Shown in pieces: positions 42,647 to 54,600 of a DNA stretch of 64,000 nucleotides (position 1 is its first letter; every line of letters begins with the position of its first letter). Location of the stretch: contig NZ_JAHLEF010000005.1 in NCBI RefSeq assembly GCF_018861755.1, positions 124,001-188,000 of the forward strand. The letters are read 5' to 3'. The notes under the pieces are model-generated. The model saw only the letters and a program-made list of their open reading frames with translations. It was not told the DNA's origin and did not search any database. Both the position numbers and the translations under genes were made by a program. The DNA is from Clostridium sp. CF012 (GTDB taxonomy: Bacteria; Bacillota; Clostridia; Clostridiales; Clostridiaceae).

Positions 42647-42675
42647 AGTATAAGGCACATTCAAATAGATAACAA
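42647..42675 (-). promoter_or_regulatory. Sigma-A promoter of the NarL-type two-component operon
   Basis: On the minus strand TTGTTA (42675-42670), a 17-base spacer and TATACT (42652-42647) lie 24 bases before the kinase start. The spacer shares TGAATGTG-CT with the promoter at 36225-36253. Confidence 0.6.
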
Positions 42676-42751
42676 ATCAGTAGCCTAGGCTAGACTATTT
42701 TCATGCGCCTCATACCTAAATTTACAATTAAAAGGATTAATATGCAAGTTT

Positions 42752-45700
42752 TTATTCCTTCATTTCAAATAATCCAAATATCTCTTCCTCACTTAAAGCT
42801 GCAAAGCCTTCACCACTTCCCATTTCATCTCCCATAAGAGAGGATATAAGCTTCTTCTTTTCTTCTTGAAGGGACAAAATCTTTTCCTCAATGGTTCCTT
42901 TAGCTATGATTTTCACAACCTCTACCACATGCTTTTGCCCAATTCTATGAGCTCTATCTGTTGCCTGCTCTTCTACTGCCGGGTTCCACCAAGGATCAAA
43001 GTGAACTACTACATCAGCAGAAGTTAAATTCAGCCCAGTTCCTCCAGCCTTTAAACTTATTAAAAACACAGAATTTTCGCCATCATTGAAGGCTTTAACT
43101 AAATTCATTCTCTTCTCGGAGGGCACGGATCCATCCAAGTAACTAAAGGATATTTTCTCTGCCTTCAGCCTTTTTTGTATATTCTTAAGAACAGAGGTAA
43201 ATTGCGAGAAAACAAGTACCCTATGCCCCTCCTCTATACTCTTATGAAGAAGTTCCACTAGAGCTTCTATCTTTGCGCTACCGCCACTATAATCATTCAT
43301 GAGTACTGTAGGATCGAGGCATAATTGTCTTAACTTTGTTATATAAGAAAGTATCTCTATTTTACTATTTTTAAACTCATCATTCTTTACTTTATTTTCA
43401 ATAAGCTCCATAGCATGGTTTGCATAGGTTTTATAAACTTTCTTTTGCTCCTGCTCTAAATTTACTATTAGGGATTTTTCTATTTTATCAGGTAATTCCT
43501 TTAAAACATCTTTTTTTCTCCGCCTTAGAATGAAAGGTTTTATAAGCCTATTCAAATCCTCTAATATCTCAGGACTTTCCTTAAGTTTTTTATGATATCT
43601 TACACTAAATCTCTTTTCATCATATAGGTATCCCGGCATTATAAAATCAAATATAGACCATAAATCCATAAGAGAGTTTTCTATTGGTGTACCAGAGAGT
43701 GCAAATCTATTCTTAGCCACTATCTCCTTCACAGCCATTGCATTTTGAGAATTGGGATTTTTTATATTTTGAGCCTCATCTAATATGCAATAATCAAACT
43801 CTAATACTTTGTAGCTTTCTAAATCCCTCTTTATTAGATTATAAGTAGTTATAATTACATCATAATTCGCTATATCTTTTATTATCTCTTCTCTTGTATC
43901 CTTTAATCCATTAGCTGCAGCTACCTTTAAGCTAGGTGCAAACTTCTCAAACTCACTTATCCAGTTATATATTAAGGAAGTAGGTGCTACAATTAAAGTC
44001 TTACTTCCCACACTTGCTAATATAAAAGTAATAGCTTGAATGGTTTTGCCAAGGCCCATTTCATCTCCTAAAATTCCACCAAACCCTAAATAATCCAAGG
44101 TCTTAAGCCAATTATATCCAATTTTTTGATACTCTCTTAATTTCCCCTTGAAGGTAGCTGGTTCTTTAAAATTCAATTTTTCTATATTCTTAAGCTTATC
44201 TTTTATTTCTTTTAATTCTTTTTTCCCTTTTATATATCTAATGCTATTTTCCTCTAAATAACCATCTAGAAAAACACCCTTGCTTTTTGATATTTCGATA
44301 TGATTATTTTCAATATGAGAAGGAGTCATAACATCTAAAAGCTTTAAGAATTTATTAAGCTCGAGTTCCTCCAAATCAAGGTACTCACCACTTTTCAGCT
44401 TATAATATTTAAGATTATTTCTAAAGGCCCTTAATATATTGGTAGTTTCGCGTGGCTCAATATCTCCTATTTTGAAATCCATTTCAAAGTAATTATATTT
44501 TCCACTCTTAATATCTCCACTAATTCCCTTTGTACCCAAAGATTTTATACCTTTAAAGTTTTCAGAGTAATACACGTCTCCTATTTCTTGAAGTTTTTCT
44601 ACATCACTTTTAAAGAATTTAAATATATAGTCCTCTCCTTTGGTAAAGTAAAGCTTATTCTTTATTTCACATAGACCAAAGGCTTTTAATGTTGATATGA
44701 CTTGAGCTTCCTTTTTAGAATCTCTATATATGATTTTCTCTGTGCAATCCTCAAAAATATTAAACTCAAAAGTTCCGTACTTCACCTTTAATGTTAGGGT
44801 AATATCTTTTCCCTCCTGATTAAAATAGAAACTGAACCCACAATTACTCATTACTATTTTATCTTTAATAGACTTTGATAGTGTAACACTCGGTGATAAA
44901 AAATTAAGATCTGGAACAAGCCTTCTTAATATATTCTCCTCCTCCATACTTGTCATAGTTACCACCCTTGCCTCATTAAAAACTTGCAGGTATGGATTTA
45001 TTTTATAACAAAACTCAAAATCCGGAAGATATATATTGCTACCATACAAAAAAACATCATTTTTAGAGCCTAAAGCCACCGGCATTCCATTTAATGATTT
45101 AAGCACATAATTATTTTTTATTAGCTTTAAATCAAAATCCAGGGCTGGCGCCTCATATAAAATTTCAGTGTCTATGGGCCTGGAAAAGAATCCTTCATTC
45201 AAATATACCCTATGTTTATTTATAATTTCAAAAAATTCCCGTGTTAAAAATTTAGGAATATTAATGTTTTTCCCATTTATATAACGCTCTTCACTTCTGT
45301 GAGCGGTCCTTTGGGAGTGCTCCATGACCTTTAACATTTCAATGAAATCCATAAGTCTTTTATCCTTGGTGCTCAATCTTTGATCTGCCCTATTAAACGT
45401 GAAATTTTTGCTATAGTTTATAGGAATATTATTATCATAGGCTAATAAAAAGTGATTGATATCCTTTAAAATGTAAAGATTGCTGGAGGTCATAGTGCTT
45501 AATCCTATTTTAAACTCTGCTGTAAGGCTGTTTGTCCACTGATTTTTATTTATATAGACCTCTATTTTAGTTTCATCCTTGTGTTTTTCATCCCCTAAAA
45601 GCATAGATAATACATTACTACTACTTTTAAATATAGCTTGCCCCACCACATCCTCTTCTTTTAATAGCGGGTGACTCGCTAAATCTTCTAGCGCACTATA

Positions 45701-46003
45701 AAAAGTTGCCACTAGATGTTTACAACAATAATTTTCTTTTTTAAACTCATTATTTTCAAAATCAGCGCAGGTACAAAAGGTAGTAAAAATACTTTTTCTT
45801 TCTGCATCCATCTCAATTTTTGTGTGATATTCATTAAAAAGTTTCTCCGAAATCACATTGCCTTCTATGCATATTAACTTATCTACATTTGTAATATCAA
45901 CAGAGGAAACTAAATCATTATTAAGAACCCTTTGCCCCTTAGCATGATTTTTACCACTGGTTCCTTCATTAAATATTTGTAATACCATATCTTCTTTTAA
46001 CAT
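42752..46003 (-). CDS. SWIM-domain SNF2-family helicase
   Basis: This 1083-residue protein begins with a SWIM zinc finger (C77-x-C79, C94-x-H96), followed by the bacterial SNF2-associated domain (about 110-600) and a SNF2 ATPase/helicase. Helicase motifs: GDEMGLGKTIQAI (I), TYNLIKRDL (Ia), DEAQNIKN (II), LSGTPIEN (III), SQFTSVL (IV), LKAGGTGLNLTSADVV (V) and DRAHRIGQ (VI). It is a double-stranded DNA translocase, probably in DNA repair or transcription recycling. AGGGAG lies before the ATG. Single gene. Confidence 0.93.
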   Translation of the reverse strand: MLKEDMVLQIFNEGTSGKNHAKGQRVLNNDLVSSVDITNVDKLICIEGNVISEKLFNEYHTKIEMDAERKSIFTTFCTCADFENNEFKKENYCCKHLVATFYSALEDLASHPLLKEEDVVGQAIFKSSSNVLSMLLGDEKHKDETKIEVYINKNQWTNSLTAEFKIGLSTMTSSNLYILKDINHFLLAYDNNIPINYSKNFTFNRADQRLSTKDKRLMDFIEMLKVMEHSQRTAHRSEERYINGKNINIPKFLTREFFEIINKHRVYLNEGFFSRPIDTEILYEAPALDFDLKLIKNNYVLKSLNGMPVALGSKNDVFLYGSNIYLPDFEFCYKINPYLQVFNEARVVTMTSMEEENILRRLVPDLNFLSPSVTLSKSIKDKIVMSNCGFSFYFNQEGKDITLTLKVKYGTFEFNIFEDCTEKIIYRDSKKEAQVISTLKAFGLCEIKNKLYFTKGEDYIFKFFKSDVEKLQEIGDVYYSENFKGIKSLGTKGISGDIKSGKYNYFEMDFKIGDIEPRETTNILRAFRNNLKYYKLKSGEYLDLEELELNKFLKLLDVMTPSHIENNHIEISKSKGVFLDGYLEENSIRYIKGKKELKEIKDKLKNIEKLNFKEPATFKGKLREYQKIGYNWLKTLDYLGFGGILGDEMGLGKTIQAITFILASVGSKTLIVAPTSLIYNWISEFEKFAPSLKVAAANGLKDTREEIIKDIANYDVIITTYNLIKRDLESYKVLEFDYCILDEAQNIKNPNSQNAMAVKEIVAKNRFALSGTPIENSLMDLWSIFDFIMPGYLYDEKRFSVRYHKKLKESPEILEDLNRLIKPFILRRRKKDVLKELPDKIEKSLIVNLEQEQKKVYKTYANHAMELIENKVKNDEFKNSKIEILSYITKLRQLCLDPTVLMNDYSGGSAKIEALVELLHKSIEEGHRVLVFSQFTSVLKNIQKRLKAEKISFSYLDGSVPSEKRMNLVKAFNDGENSVFLISLKAGGTGLNLTSADVVVHFDPWWNPAVEEQATDRAHRIGQKHVVEVVKIIAKGTIEEKILSLQEEKKKLISSLMGDEMGSGEGFAALSEEEIFGLFEMKE

Positions 46004-46049
46004 ATTTTCTCCCTAGTTTTTAGAATTTTATAACCTTTTAATTATACCA

Positions 46050-46093
46050 TAAAAAAAGAGTGAACATAAAACTTGCGTTCTATATTCACTCCT
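46050..46093 (-). terminator. Intrinsic terminator of the 1813-aa signalling gene
   Basis: Stem GAGTGAACATAAAAC / GTTCTATATTCACTC with wobble pairs and a four-base loop is followed on the minus strand by seven T. Confidence 0.8.
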
Positions 46094-46125
46094 AAATTGC
46101 TAAGATGGCTTAGATCATTTGAATA

Positions 46126-49100
46126 TTACAACATACCAACTAATAACTGACCCAAGGTGTTTACAAAATTTAAATCTTCAAATTTAAATTCCTTAACTTT
46201 AATAGGAACAGTTAAATAAAGTATTCCCCGAACAACTCCTGATTTAATTATAGGAACAGCTAAAACAGAGTTCCAATTTGGCATTCCAGTTACTAAATCA
46301 TAGTCTATTATAGAATCCCAATCTATTATACATTTACCTTGCTTATCATTAATTACAGCCTCTATTATATCTCCACTATAACCTTTAACCGCAGTCCAAT
46401 TTTCCTTGAAAATTCTTCTCCCAAATTTTTCAGTAACTTCATCATCATTAACCATAAAAAACATACCATTTTGTGCCTCAGTGGTTTCAATTATTCTTCC
46501 AAGTGCCTTAAATATTTTAGTTTCCAAATCATTATCGTCCTTAATAATTTGAATTAACTCCACCATAGCTAGTACATTTCTTGAATCTTGAACTACATTT
46601 CCTGACACTATTCCTGATAGTTTATCACTCCCCTTTACGGTGCCCAAAAACTTATCTTCCCATATCTGGCATCTATTTCTACCATTTGCCTTGGCCACAT
46701 ATAGTGCTTGGTCCGCTTTTTCTACCAATTCTTGCTTCCATTTTCCATGGTTTGGATAAGTAGCAATACCCATACTCACAGTTAACTCTCTTTTAGAACC
46801 TAGCATTTTTTTATTTTCAATATTCTGTCTTATTCTTTCAGCAATTCCAGTAGCAACATCGGTATCAGTACCTGGTAAAATTACAATAAACTCTTCTCCA
46901 CCATATCGTCCACATACATCTATCTTTCTAATTGAATCCATAACGATTTTACTAACATCCCGCAAAACTTGGTCTCCAGTTTGATGACCAAATCTGTCGT
47001 TGACACCTTTAAAATTATCCAAATCAAACATAATAATTGAGAACACTCCAGAAGTTCCACTAGCCTTTTCAACATTTTCAGATAGTGCTTCTTCGAGGAA
47101 TCGCCTTGTAAGTGTTCCTGTGAGTTTGTCAATGGAAGAACTGATTTTGAGTAAATAATTTTCCATGATAAAACTTATAAATGAGGTTAAATCCATACAT
47201 TTATTCAAGCTTTCTTCATTAAAATTGTTTAGCACTCTTTCAGACTCCATATATAAATAACCCTTTATATTCTCTAATTTAATAGGTTCAACAACTCTTT
47301 TACTCTCACCTTTTGAGTTTTTTACATAACAATGGTTTTTTCTTACAATAGGTATGCACATTATTGATTTCATACCACTGGGCATAAATCTAAACTCTGT
47401 GTTTTTTGTGCTATTAAACCCATCACTAATTAATATAGAGTTTTTAGTTTCCCGGACTCTTTGCAGAATTAGTTTTATATCTGTAATATCATGATTCCCA
47501 TAGCTGGAAGCAACTACTGAGCATTCATTGTCATTCCCTTCCGAAATAATTAAGCTCCTAGTGGATAAAACCATACTTGAAATAAGCTTTGTAATTACAT
47601 CTAATGTTTGCAATGGGTCCTCACACATATTAGTAACTATATCATTTATATTATGAATCCCCTCTGGCAAAATGGAGCTGTATATTTTTTGAGCTGATTC
47701 AACAAAACTTTTATTATTTAATATTTCAGTAAATGCATCGTAATTAAAAAGAATTGATAAATCATCATTGGTTGAAATGGTGATTTTACCATCTTCTAAA
47801 TTGCACATTCTACTATATTCATAGGTTTTGCTCATGCCTTTAATCATATTAAACGGCTTCATCATATTATATGCATTAATATAATTAATTCTTAACTGCT
47901 CAGGCAATTGCAGGGTACAATCTTTAATTATCTCACAGGCTTCAAAGTAATAATTTACTGCATAGAAATAATCCACCTGCGAAAAATAGTAATCTCCAAT
48001 AGTACTACAGATTTTCCATTGAAAAAATTTATTTTTCACTTTTTTAGACAAATCCAAAGCAAGCATAAAACTTTCAATCTTGTTTTTGTCTTTGCTTATG
48101 AGTCCTTCTAAATATAACCTTTTAATATTAACTAGTTCAACTAAAATATCAACTTCACTAGAAGAGTTCATCTCAAACAAATTAGTAGCCTCTTCAACAT
48201 ATCCCTTTTCAAACAAAACTATACAAATTTCATATAGTGCATTAATTTTATTTGTATTATTCTTATGGCCATGGATTATCGTTTTTACATCTTCAATGTT
48301 TTTCTTTATATCCTCTATTCTTTCTGATCTATGGATTTCTAAAATAAACAATAATAATTTGCTATTACTATCTTGAGTAGTACCATCATCATTATATATC
48401 TCTAGGGCTTTTTTTATTAAATCGTAGGCTGAATCTATATCTCCTATTCCAAAATAAAGCTCTGCTCCCATTTGATAATATAGTGAGATATCTTTACCCT
48501 GGATAGGATATTGTTCGAGCTCCACTTGTGCTAGTAAATGGTATTCATATGCCTCCTTACTATTCCCCATTTTTAATGAAACATAGGAAAGATAGTTGTA
48601 GGTATAAAATATATTGCTTTCAAATTCTATATTTTTCGACTTTTCTAATACATCTTTAAAATATTTAAATGCAACATCATAATCAAAATTATCTGAATTA
48701 CAAGTTGCTATGTTAATTAAAGCAACTAACCCTAGTTCTATACTATTATTTTCCTCACAAATTAATTTAAGTTTATTATAATAGGAAATTGCAGTTTCAC
48801 TATCTCCATAGTAGTCCCCATAAATTACTCCTATGTTGTTTAAACACCTACTCATCCCTTCAGAGTCATTTATTTCTTCGAAATATTTAAGTCCTTTCTT
48901 TAAGCTGTCTAGAGCTTCCGTTGTTTTAGAGGTTTGTGTATACATAATACCTAGAATATTGTACATCAGTCCCTTATACTTTAAATAACCATCTCCACAT
49001 TTTTCAATACAACTTGTACATATCTGAAAGATCTTATGGTACTCCCGCTTTGAAGTGTATACATTCGCCAAATTTTTTTTATTTTCAAGGTAGCCTTCCA

Positions 49101-51567
49101 TATACTCAATATGTAGCAATAGTGATTCACCTTTTTTTATATAGTGGATTGCTTTTTCTACTTCATTTTTTTTGATATATATATTAGATATTTTATTTGC
49201 ACAATCAACTTGAAGTTTTTCTTCCACTGTTTTTTTTGAATATTTATATATTTTTTTATAAGTATCTAATGCACCTGATAAGTTACCCATATCTGAGTAA
49301 ATATCTCCTATTTTAAGAATAACCTCTACTTTTTTATTTTGATCTTCTTCATCGGATAAGATGTATAATGCTTTTTCATACTTAGAAATGGCTTCATCCA
49401 TTATTCTAAGTGATTTCATTTTTTCTGCAAGTTCAATACAATATTTCACAAGCCTATCCTTATCCCTAGCTTTTTCTAAATGATATATAAGCTCTTCTTT
49501 ATTTTCTCTTCCTTCTGCTTGAAATAAATTTTCAAGCACTGAAGCTGCAAACTCGTGTTTCACTTTCCGCTGCTGCTCACTTAATCTATTATATATTAGA
49601 TTTTTAAGCACTTTATTGTAAAAATCAAATACAAAACCCATATCCTCAATTTTTTTAATTAAAATTCCTTTAGAGCATAATTCATCAATGTAAAGCTCTA
49701 TGCTTTTTTCAGTACCGATGAAAAGATTTTCAATTACTCTTATTGAAACTGCAGTGTTAAAAATAGCTATAGTACTTAGAATTTCATAGCTGTCTTTATT
49801 AATTTCCTTAATTTGATTAAGTAATGCTTGTTCCATTGTTGATGCAATGGGCAATTCATCAACAGTTTCAAAGGGAACATGCCATCTAGCATTATTCTCG
49901 TTTATACAAAGGATTTTTTTAGCCATAAAATCTTTTAGTGTTTCCTCAACAAATAGAGGATTTCCATAGGTTTTTCCATAGACTTTTTCTCCAAAGTCAC
50001 TAGGTACTCTAGGCATACTTAGTATTTCTTGAATCATTATAGCAGTTTCTTCATTATCTAAATTGTTTAAATAAAGATTCAAATTATTAGAATTTTTATT
50101 TAATAATTGCTGAAGTTTATTATTTGTAGTATATTCACTATTATTATAAGATAACATAATCATTATATTTTGCGCATTATTGTTTTGTAAGTTTATATAC
50201 TCTAAAAGTTCCAGTGAAAATTCATCCAAACACTGAGCATTATCAATGATAAACACCGTAGGTTTATTATACATTGACTCTTCAATAAAGCTATACACTC
50301 TACTAATTAGCCTGAATTTTTCTTTTTCCCCTACTAAAGTTTCTGAAGCCACAATATTATTTCCCGAACCAAGTTCCGGGATGAATTTTATTAATTCACT
50401 TTGATACCTTTTTACTGTTTCCTCATCACACAATGATACTATTTTCTTTAATATATCTACAAAAGCCTTATTACTTTTACTTTGGCAATTTTCTATGGCG
50501 AAGCTAGCATATACATTAGCTTTTTTCATATAAAGTAAATGTTCAATTTCTTTTAAGAGTCTTGTTTTTCCAATGCCCTGTTCACCATGAACAAGGATAA
50601 TTTTGCTTAATGCATTAGGCTTAGTTAAATTGTCATAGGCACTAAGTATTTCTTTAATTTCAGCATCTCTACCTACTATTTTTGTTTTAAAATTTAATTT
50701 CTCTATTTCATCAATTATATAGGCCACATACTCTTTATTGAAAATTTTATTAATATCCTTCACTATCATATTTATATTATTATATCGCTTGGTTAAATCT
50801 TGATGCGTCATTTTCCTAACAATGATTATTATTTTTTTGTAAAAATCTGTCATTTCATTGCTTTCGCTATATTGATTTTTAGCTTTATTCTCTAAATTTA
50901 CAATAATTTGATGTATGTTTGAATTTTGAGGTAATTCAATTTTACATAAGAAGAGTAATACTACTCCCAATGAATATATGTCTGCTGCTATTGCTTTTTT
51001 ATTATCTATAAGGTACTCAGGTGATTTAAATTTAAGTTGTCCTATTATATTAGGACCATAGTCTTGATTTTGAATTTCTATAGTTGGTAAATCCACAAGA
51101 GTAACTTTATATTTATTGTTTTGATGTGAAATCATTATATTATTACTATTTAATTCCCCATAAATAAAGCCTCTGATATGCAAATAATTTAAAGCCCTAC
51201 AGATTTGCATAAATATATCTGAAATTTCGTTTTCATTTATATTAGTAGTTAATTCCTTTAGTTCTATAGTATCCTTGATATAATCATTTGTATAAAAGTA
51301 TTCACTGCTGGTTACTTTTTTATTATCAATGGTGTGAACCAACCCAAAGTCAAATACTTTACTTATATTTGCATGATTTATAGTTGCTAGTGTTGTAAAT
51401 TCATTTACATAAAAATCTATCAAATTTTCTGATGAAAATTCAGAATTAATAATATTTAATTGTATTTTTTTATGATTATTAATAACATCAGAAACAAGAT
51501 AGGATGATTTCATCCTATCTTGGCTTAAATTTGTAATTATTCTATATCTGTTGTTTATTAGATTCAT
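46126..51567 (-). CDS. Giant signalling protein: pseudokinase, AAA ATPase, TPR, GAF, GGDEF, GAF
   Basis: This protein has 1813 residues. Residues 1-275 form a protein-kinase fold that lacks key residues: the HRD loop reads YGELNSNN, DFG reads DLP, and the ATP lysine is missing. Next come an ATPase domain (P-loop GEQGIGKTR) and winged-helix segment (about 295-690), about 12 TPRs (700-1270), a GAF-like domain (1320-1490), a GGDEF domain with active GGEEF and an intact I-site RKID five residues before it (about 1500-1650), and a final GAF-like domain. The last parts make c-di-GMP. AAGGAAG supports ATG at 51567. The kinase-ATPase-TPR plan resembles multi-domain Ser/Thr kinase regulators of clostridia and cyanobacteria. 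Confidence 0.87.
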   Translation of the reverse strand: MNLINNRYRIITNLSQDRMKSSYLVSDVINNHKKIQLNIINSEFSSENLIDFYVNEFTTLATINHANISKVFDFGLVHTIDNKKVTSSEYFYTNDYIKDTIELKELTTNINENEISDIFMQICRALNYLHIRGFIYGELNSNNIMISHQNNKYKVTLVDLPTIEIQNQDYGPNIIGQLKFKSPEYLIDNKKAIAADIYSLGVVLLFLCKIELPQNSNIHQIIVNLENKAKNQYSESNEMTDFYKKIIIIVRKMTHQDLTKRYNNINMIVKDINKIFNKEYVAYIIDEIEKLNFKTKIVGRDAEIKEILSAYDNLTKPNALSKIILVHGEQGIGKTRLLKEIEHLLYMKKANVYASFAIENCQSKSNKAFVDILKKIVSLCDEETVKRYQSELIKFIPELGSGNNIVASETLVGEKEKFRLISRVYSFIEESMYNKPTVFIIDNAQCLDEFSLELLEYINLQNNNAQNIMIMLSYNNSEYTTNNKLQQLLNKNSNNLNLYLNNLDNEETAIMIQEILSMPRVPSDFGEKVYGKTYGNPLFVEETLKDFMAKKILCINENNARWHVPFETVDELPIASTMEQALLNQIKEINKDSYEILSTIAIFNTAVSIRVIENLFIGTEKSIELYIDELCSKGILIKKIEDMGFVFDFYNKVLKNLIYNRLSEQQRKVKHEFAASVLENLFQAEGRENKEELIYHLEKARDKDRLVKYCIELAEKMKSLRIMDEAISKYEKALYILSDEEDQNKKVEVILKIGDIYSDMGNLSGALDTYKKIYKYSKKTVEEKLQVDCANKISNIYIKKNEVEKAIHYIKKGESLLLHIEYMEGYLENKKNLANVYTSKREYHKIFQICTSCIEKCGDGYLKYKGLMYNILGIMYTQTSKTTEALDSLKKGLKYFEEINDSEGMSRCLNNIGVIYGDYYGDSETAISYYNKLKLICEENNSIELGLVALINIATCNSDNFDYDVAFKYFKDVLEKSKNIEFESNIFYTYNYLSYVSLKMGNSKEAYEYHLLAQVELEQYPIQGKDISLYYQMGAELYFGIGDIDSAYDLIKKALEIYNDDGTTQDSNSKLLLFILEIHRSERIEDIKKNIEDVKTIIHGHKNNTNKINALYEICIVLFEKGYVEEATNLFEMNSSSEVDILVELVNIKRLYLEGLISKDKNKIESFMLALDLSKKVKNKFFQWKICSTIGDYYFSQVDYFYAVNYYFEACEIIKDCTLQLPEQLRINYINAYNMMKPFNMIKGMSKTYEYSRMCNLEDGKITISTNDDLSILFNYDAFTEILNNKSFVESAQKIYSSILPEGIHNINDIVTNMCEDPLQTLDVITKLISSMVLSTRSLIISEGNDNECSVVASSYGNHDITDIKLILQRVRETKNSILISDGFNSTKNTEFRFMPSGMKSIMCIPIVRKNHCYVKNSKGESKRVVEPIKLENIKGYLYMESERVLNNFNEESLNKCMDLTSFISFIMENYLLKISSSIDKLTGTLTRRFLEEALSENVEKASGTSGVFSIIMFDLDNFKGVNDRFGHQTGDQVLRDVSKIVMDSIRKIDVCGRYGGEEFIVILPGTDTDVATGIAERIRQNIENKKMLGSKRELTVSMGIATYPNHGKWKQELVEKADQALYVAKANGRNRCQIWEDKFLGTVKGSDKLSGIVSGNVVQDSRNVLAMVELIQIIKDDNDLETKIFKALGRIIETTEAQNGMFFMVNDDEVTEKFGRRIFKENWTAVKGYSGDIIEAVINDKQGKCIIDWDSIIDYDLVTGMPNWNSVLAVPIIKSGVVRGILYLTVPIKVKEFKFEDLNFVNTLGQLLVGML

Positions 51568-51695
51568 TATCCAACACTTCCTTACGAGCAAATATACTAT
51601 TATTGACATTATAACATATGATTTGTATATACTATAGTGACCTAATGGATTTTTTAAAATATTTTCCATAAACTTTATAAGTTTAATGATTTTTT

Positions 51696-54600
51696 CTATT
51701 TATAGTTATTAATAGGAACTATAATTTTATCAAATAAATCACTATTTTCTTTGATTTTAATTTCGCTACCAACCACACAATGTGAATCTTGTTTTATTAC
51801 GGCTTCTAGCACTTGTGCAAAGTTTCTTATATCCTCTGCCGTAGTAGATAGAACTTCATCTCGTAGCTTTTGGATATCATCTTGAGTATTTCCTGTAAAA
51901 TACATATTATCTCCTAGTAACCCTTTATAGTATGGTCCTGATAAAGAATCTATACTTCCTATTGTTCCTATTATATAGTTATCCATTTCTTTCTCACTGG
52001 CTTTAAAGTTTTTTAAAAAATTCACAGCCCCATCAAAGGTTTTTAAAGTTTCCTTTAAATTGGGATCTCGGTAGGAATAGAATAAGACCTCGTTATTTGT
52101 AAAACTCATAGCGCCACCATAGGCACCACCTTTAACTCTAAGTTCCTTCCATAAATAATCACTATTTAAAACATTTTCAACAACCTTCATTTTGCCATTA
52201 TAGTTAACACCTTCACTTTTAAAACTTCCAGCCTTCACCACATATTGTACTTGTGACTGAGTGATAAAAGCCTCATTTTTCTTTGAAAAATCAAATTTAT
52301 ATTCCTGCATTGGAAATGTTTTTTCGTTAATTTTCTCTGCCAAACAAGTAAGACCGCTTGCAAAGTTACTATAATATTTCTCATCACCTGTATAACTTAC
52401 AACTAATCCTTCTTTGTTAAATACAAAATCTTTTACAAGGTGTAAATTCTTCACTATATCATCAAATTTAGTCTCAAAATTCTTGTCTAAATCACATATA
52501 AAATTATAATAAGGTAGATATCCCAAATCATTGTATTTACCACTATCTGATAAGTAAGATAGAGTACGCTCTATTGCAAGGCTATTGCCTCCATTAACAA
52601 ACATGGATTCATAATTTGCCTTTGAAGAACTAATTAAACTCTTTATACGTTTCTTATCTTCAAATTTACTATTACTCATTATTTCTTCTAGAAGTTCCAA
52701 GGCTTTTGGTAAGGTACTATTAAGAGCATTTACTGAAATACTCATTTTAGGATAGTATTTATTACTGTCCTTATAGTCTTTAAATTGTGTTGAACTAAAA
52801 GTAATACCTCCAGTAACCGACCTTATTTTATTTGAAAGTTCTTTGAAATCATATTTTTCCGTGCTAACATTTCCTAAAACATTAGCTAGCAATTTTAAGT
52901 ATAATATTTTATTTTGAGGTACCTTTGAACTATCAAAATATAAATTAGAATAAATAATTCCATCAGTAAATACAGGATGACACAATACTTTTATGCCACC
53001 TTCAATTTTCTCTAATGTTATTATTTTTTCTGATTTTAAGTTTAAATCGCCTCGATCTAGTGTTGGTATTCTAGATAAATTTTCACTGGTATCCCCTGTA
53101 TCTTGCCACTTTTTCAACTCTTCTGCATCTTTTTTAATTTTAGCTAGCTCAATTTCGGATAATGATGCCTTATAAGCTGCAAGTTTGTTTTTTGTGAGTT
53201 CTTCACTCTTTTCATTTAATCCATTAATAGGCTTTAACACAACTAATGAATTATGCTTATTTTCCAATAAATACTTTTGGATTAATTTTTCAAAATATCT
53301 ATGAGATATCTTAGATTTTATTTTGTTAAGTGAGGGAGTTGTCTCCAGATATTCTGTAGGGCACACATCATTATTCCAGGAGTTTAGGGTAGCAGACATG
53401 TAATTCATGCCTCTACTGGCCTCAGAATTTTCACTGTGCAAACTGAATTCTACAGCCGTAAATACAGATCTTATTAACTCTTCATCAAAACCCTCTTTTA
53501 CTATTTGCTTTAGAGTAGTCTCTACAACATTTTTGAATTTATACTTTTCTGATTCATTTGCATTTGTTGCAATTATACTGAAAATCGGTTGTTTTGTCGA
53601 AGTATTAAAACTTGCATAGCTATTAGCCCCAATACCACTACTTAATAGTGCCTTCCTTAGAGGTGAATCTTCAGTATTCAAAAGAATGGCCTGTAACATT
53701 TCAAACCCTAAAACAGTTTCTACGTCAGAAACTTTATCTATTACATAGTTAGTTGATAAGTAAGTCATTTTTGCTGCCTTCGCATCCTTAGCTATTGGAT
53801 AAAATCCTTTTGTTTCAACATTTTTTTCGTAGTTTTTTTGTAATTTAATTTCACTATCCACAGTTTTATTCTTTATTTTACTAAGATAATTATCATCTAT
53901 AAATTTTAATGTATTTTCAATATTCAATTTCCCATATAAATATATAGAACTATTTGATGGGACATAATATTTTTTATAAGTTTCAATAAATTTTTCATAG
54001 CTTAGTTCAGGGATATTTTCCGGATTACCACCAGATTCAAAACTATATGAAGTGTCTTTAAAAAGCGATTTATTAATAGTATTTGAAAGTCTTACCTGTG
54101 GTGAGGAGTAAGCACCTTTCATTTCGTTATATACTATACCATTATAGTTTAGTTCACCTGACTCTTTATTAACTTCATAATGCCAACCTTCTTGTTTAAG
54201 TATTCTTGGATCTTTAGAAATGTTCGGATAAAACACTGCATCCAAATACACACTCATCAAATTCTCAAAATCCTTGTCATTCTTACTTGCCACTGGATAC
54301 ATTGTAAAGTCTGGTCCTGTAAACGCATTTATAAATGTGCTCAATGATTGCTTAGTCATAATTAAAAATGGATCTTTAACAGGATATTTCTGGGAACCAC
54401 ACAAAACTGAATGCTCAATTATATGATTAACACCAGTGTTATCATGTACTGGTGTGCGGAAACTTATTGAAAATACCTTGTTTTCATCCTGGTTTTGTAA
54501 GTAAATTAGTTTAGCTCCACTTTTTACATGTTTAAATATCATAGCAGTAGAGTGTATATCTTCAATCCATTTTTTAGACTCTAACTTAAAGCCTGATAGG

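Noticed and set aside
51568-51669. Longer N-terminus of the giant signalling protein
   Set aside because: The extra 34 residues form a hydrophobic stretch with no ribosome binding site, while AAGGAAG directly supports ATG at 51567.
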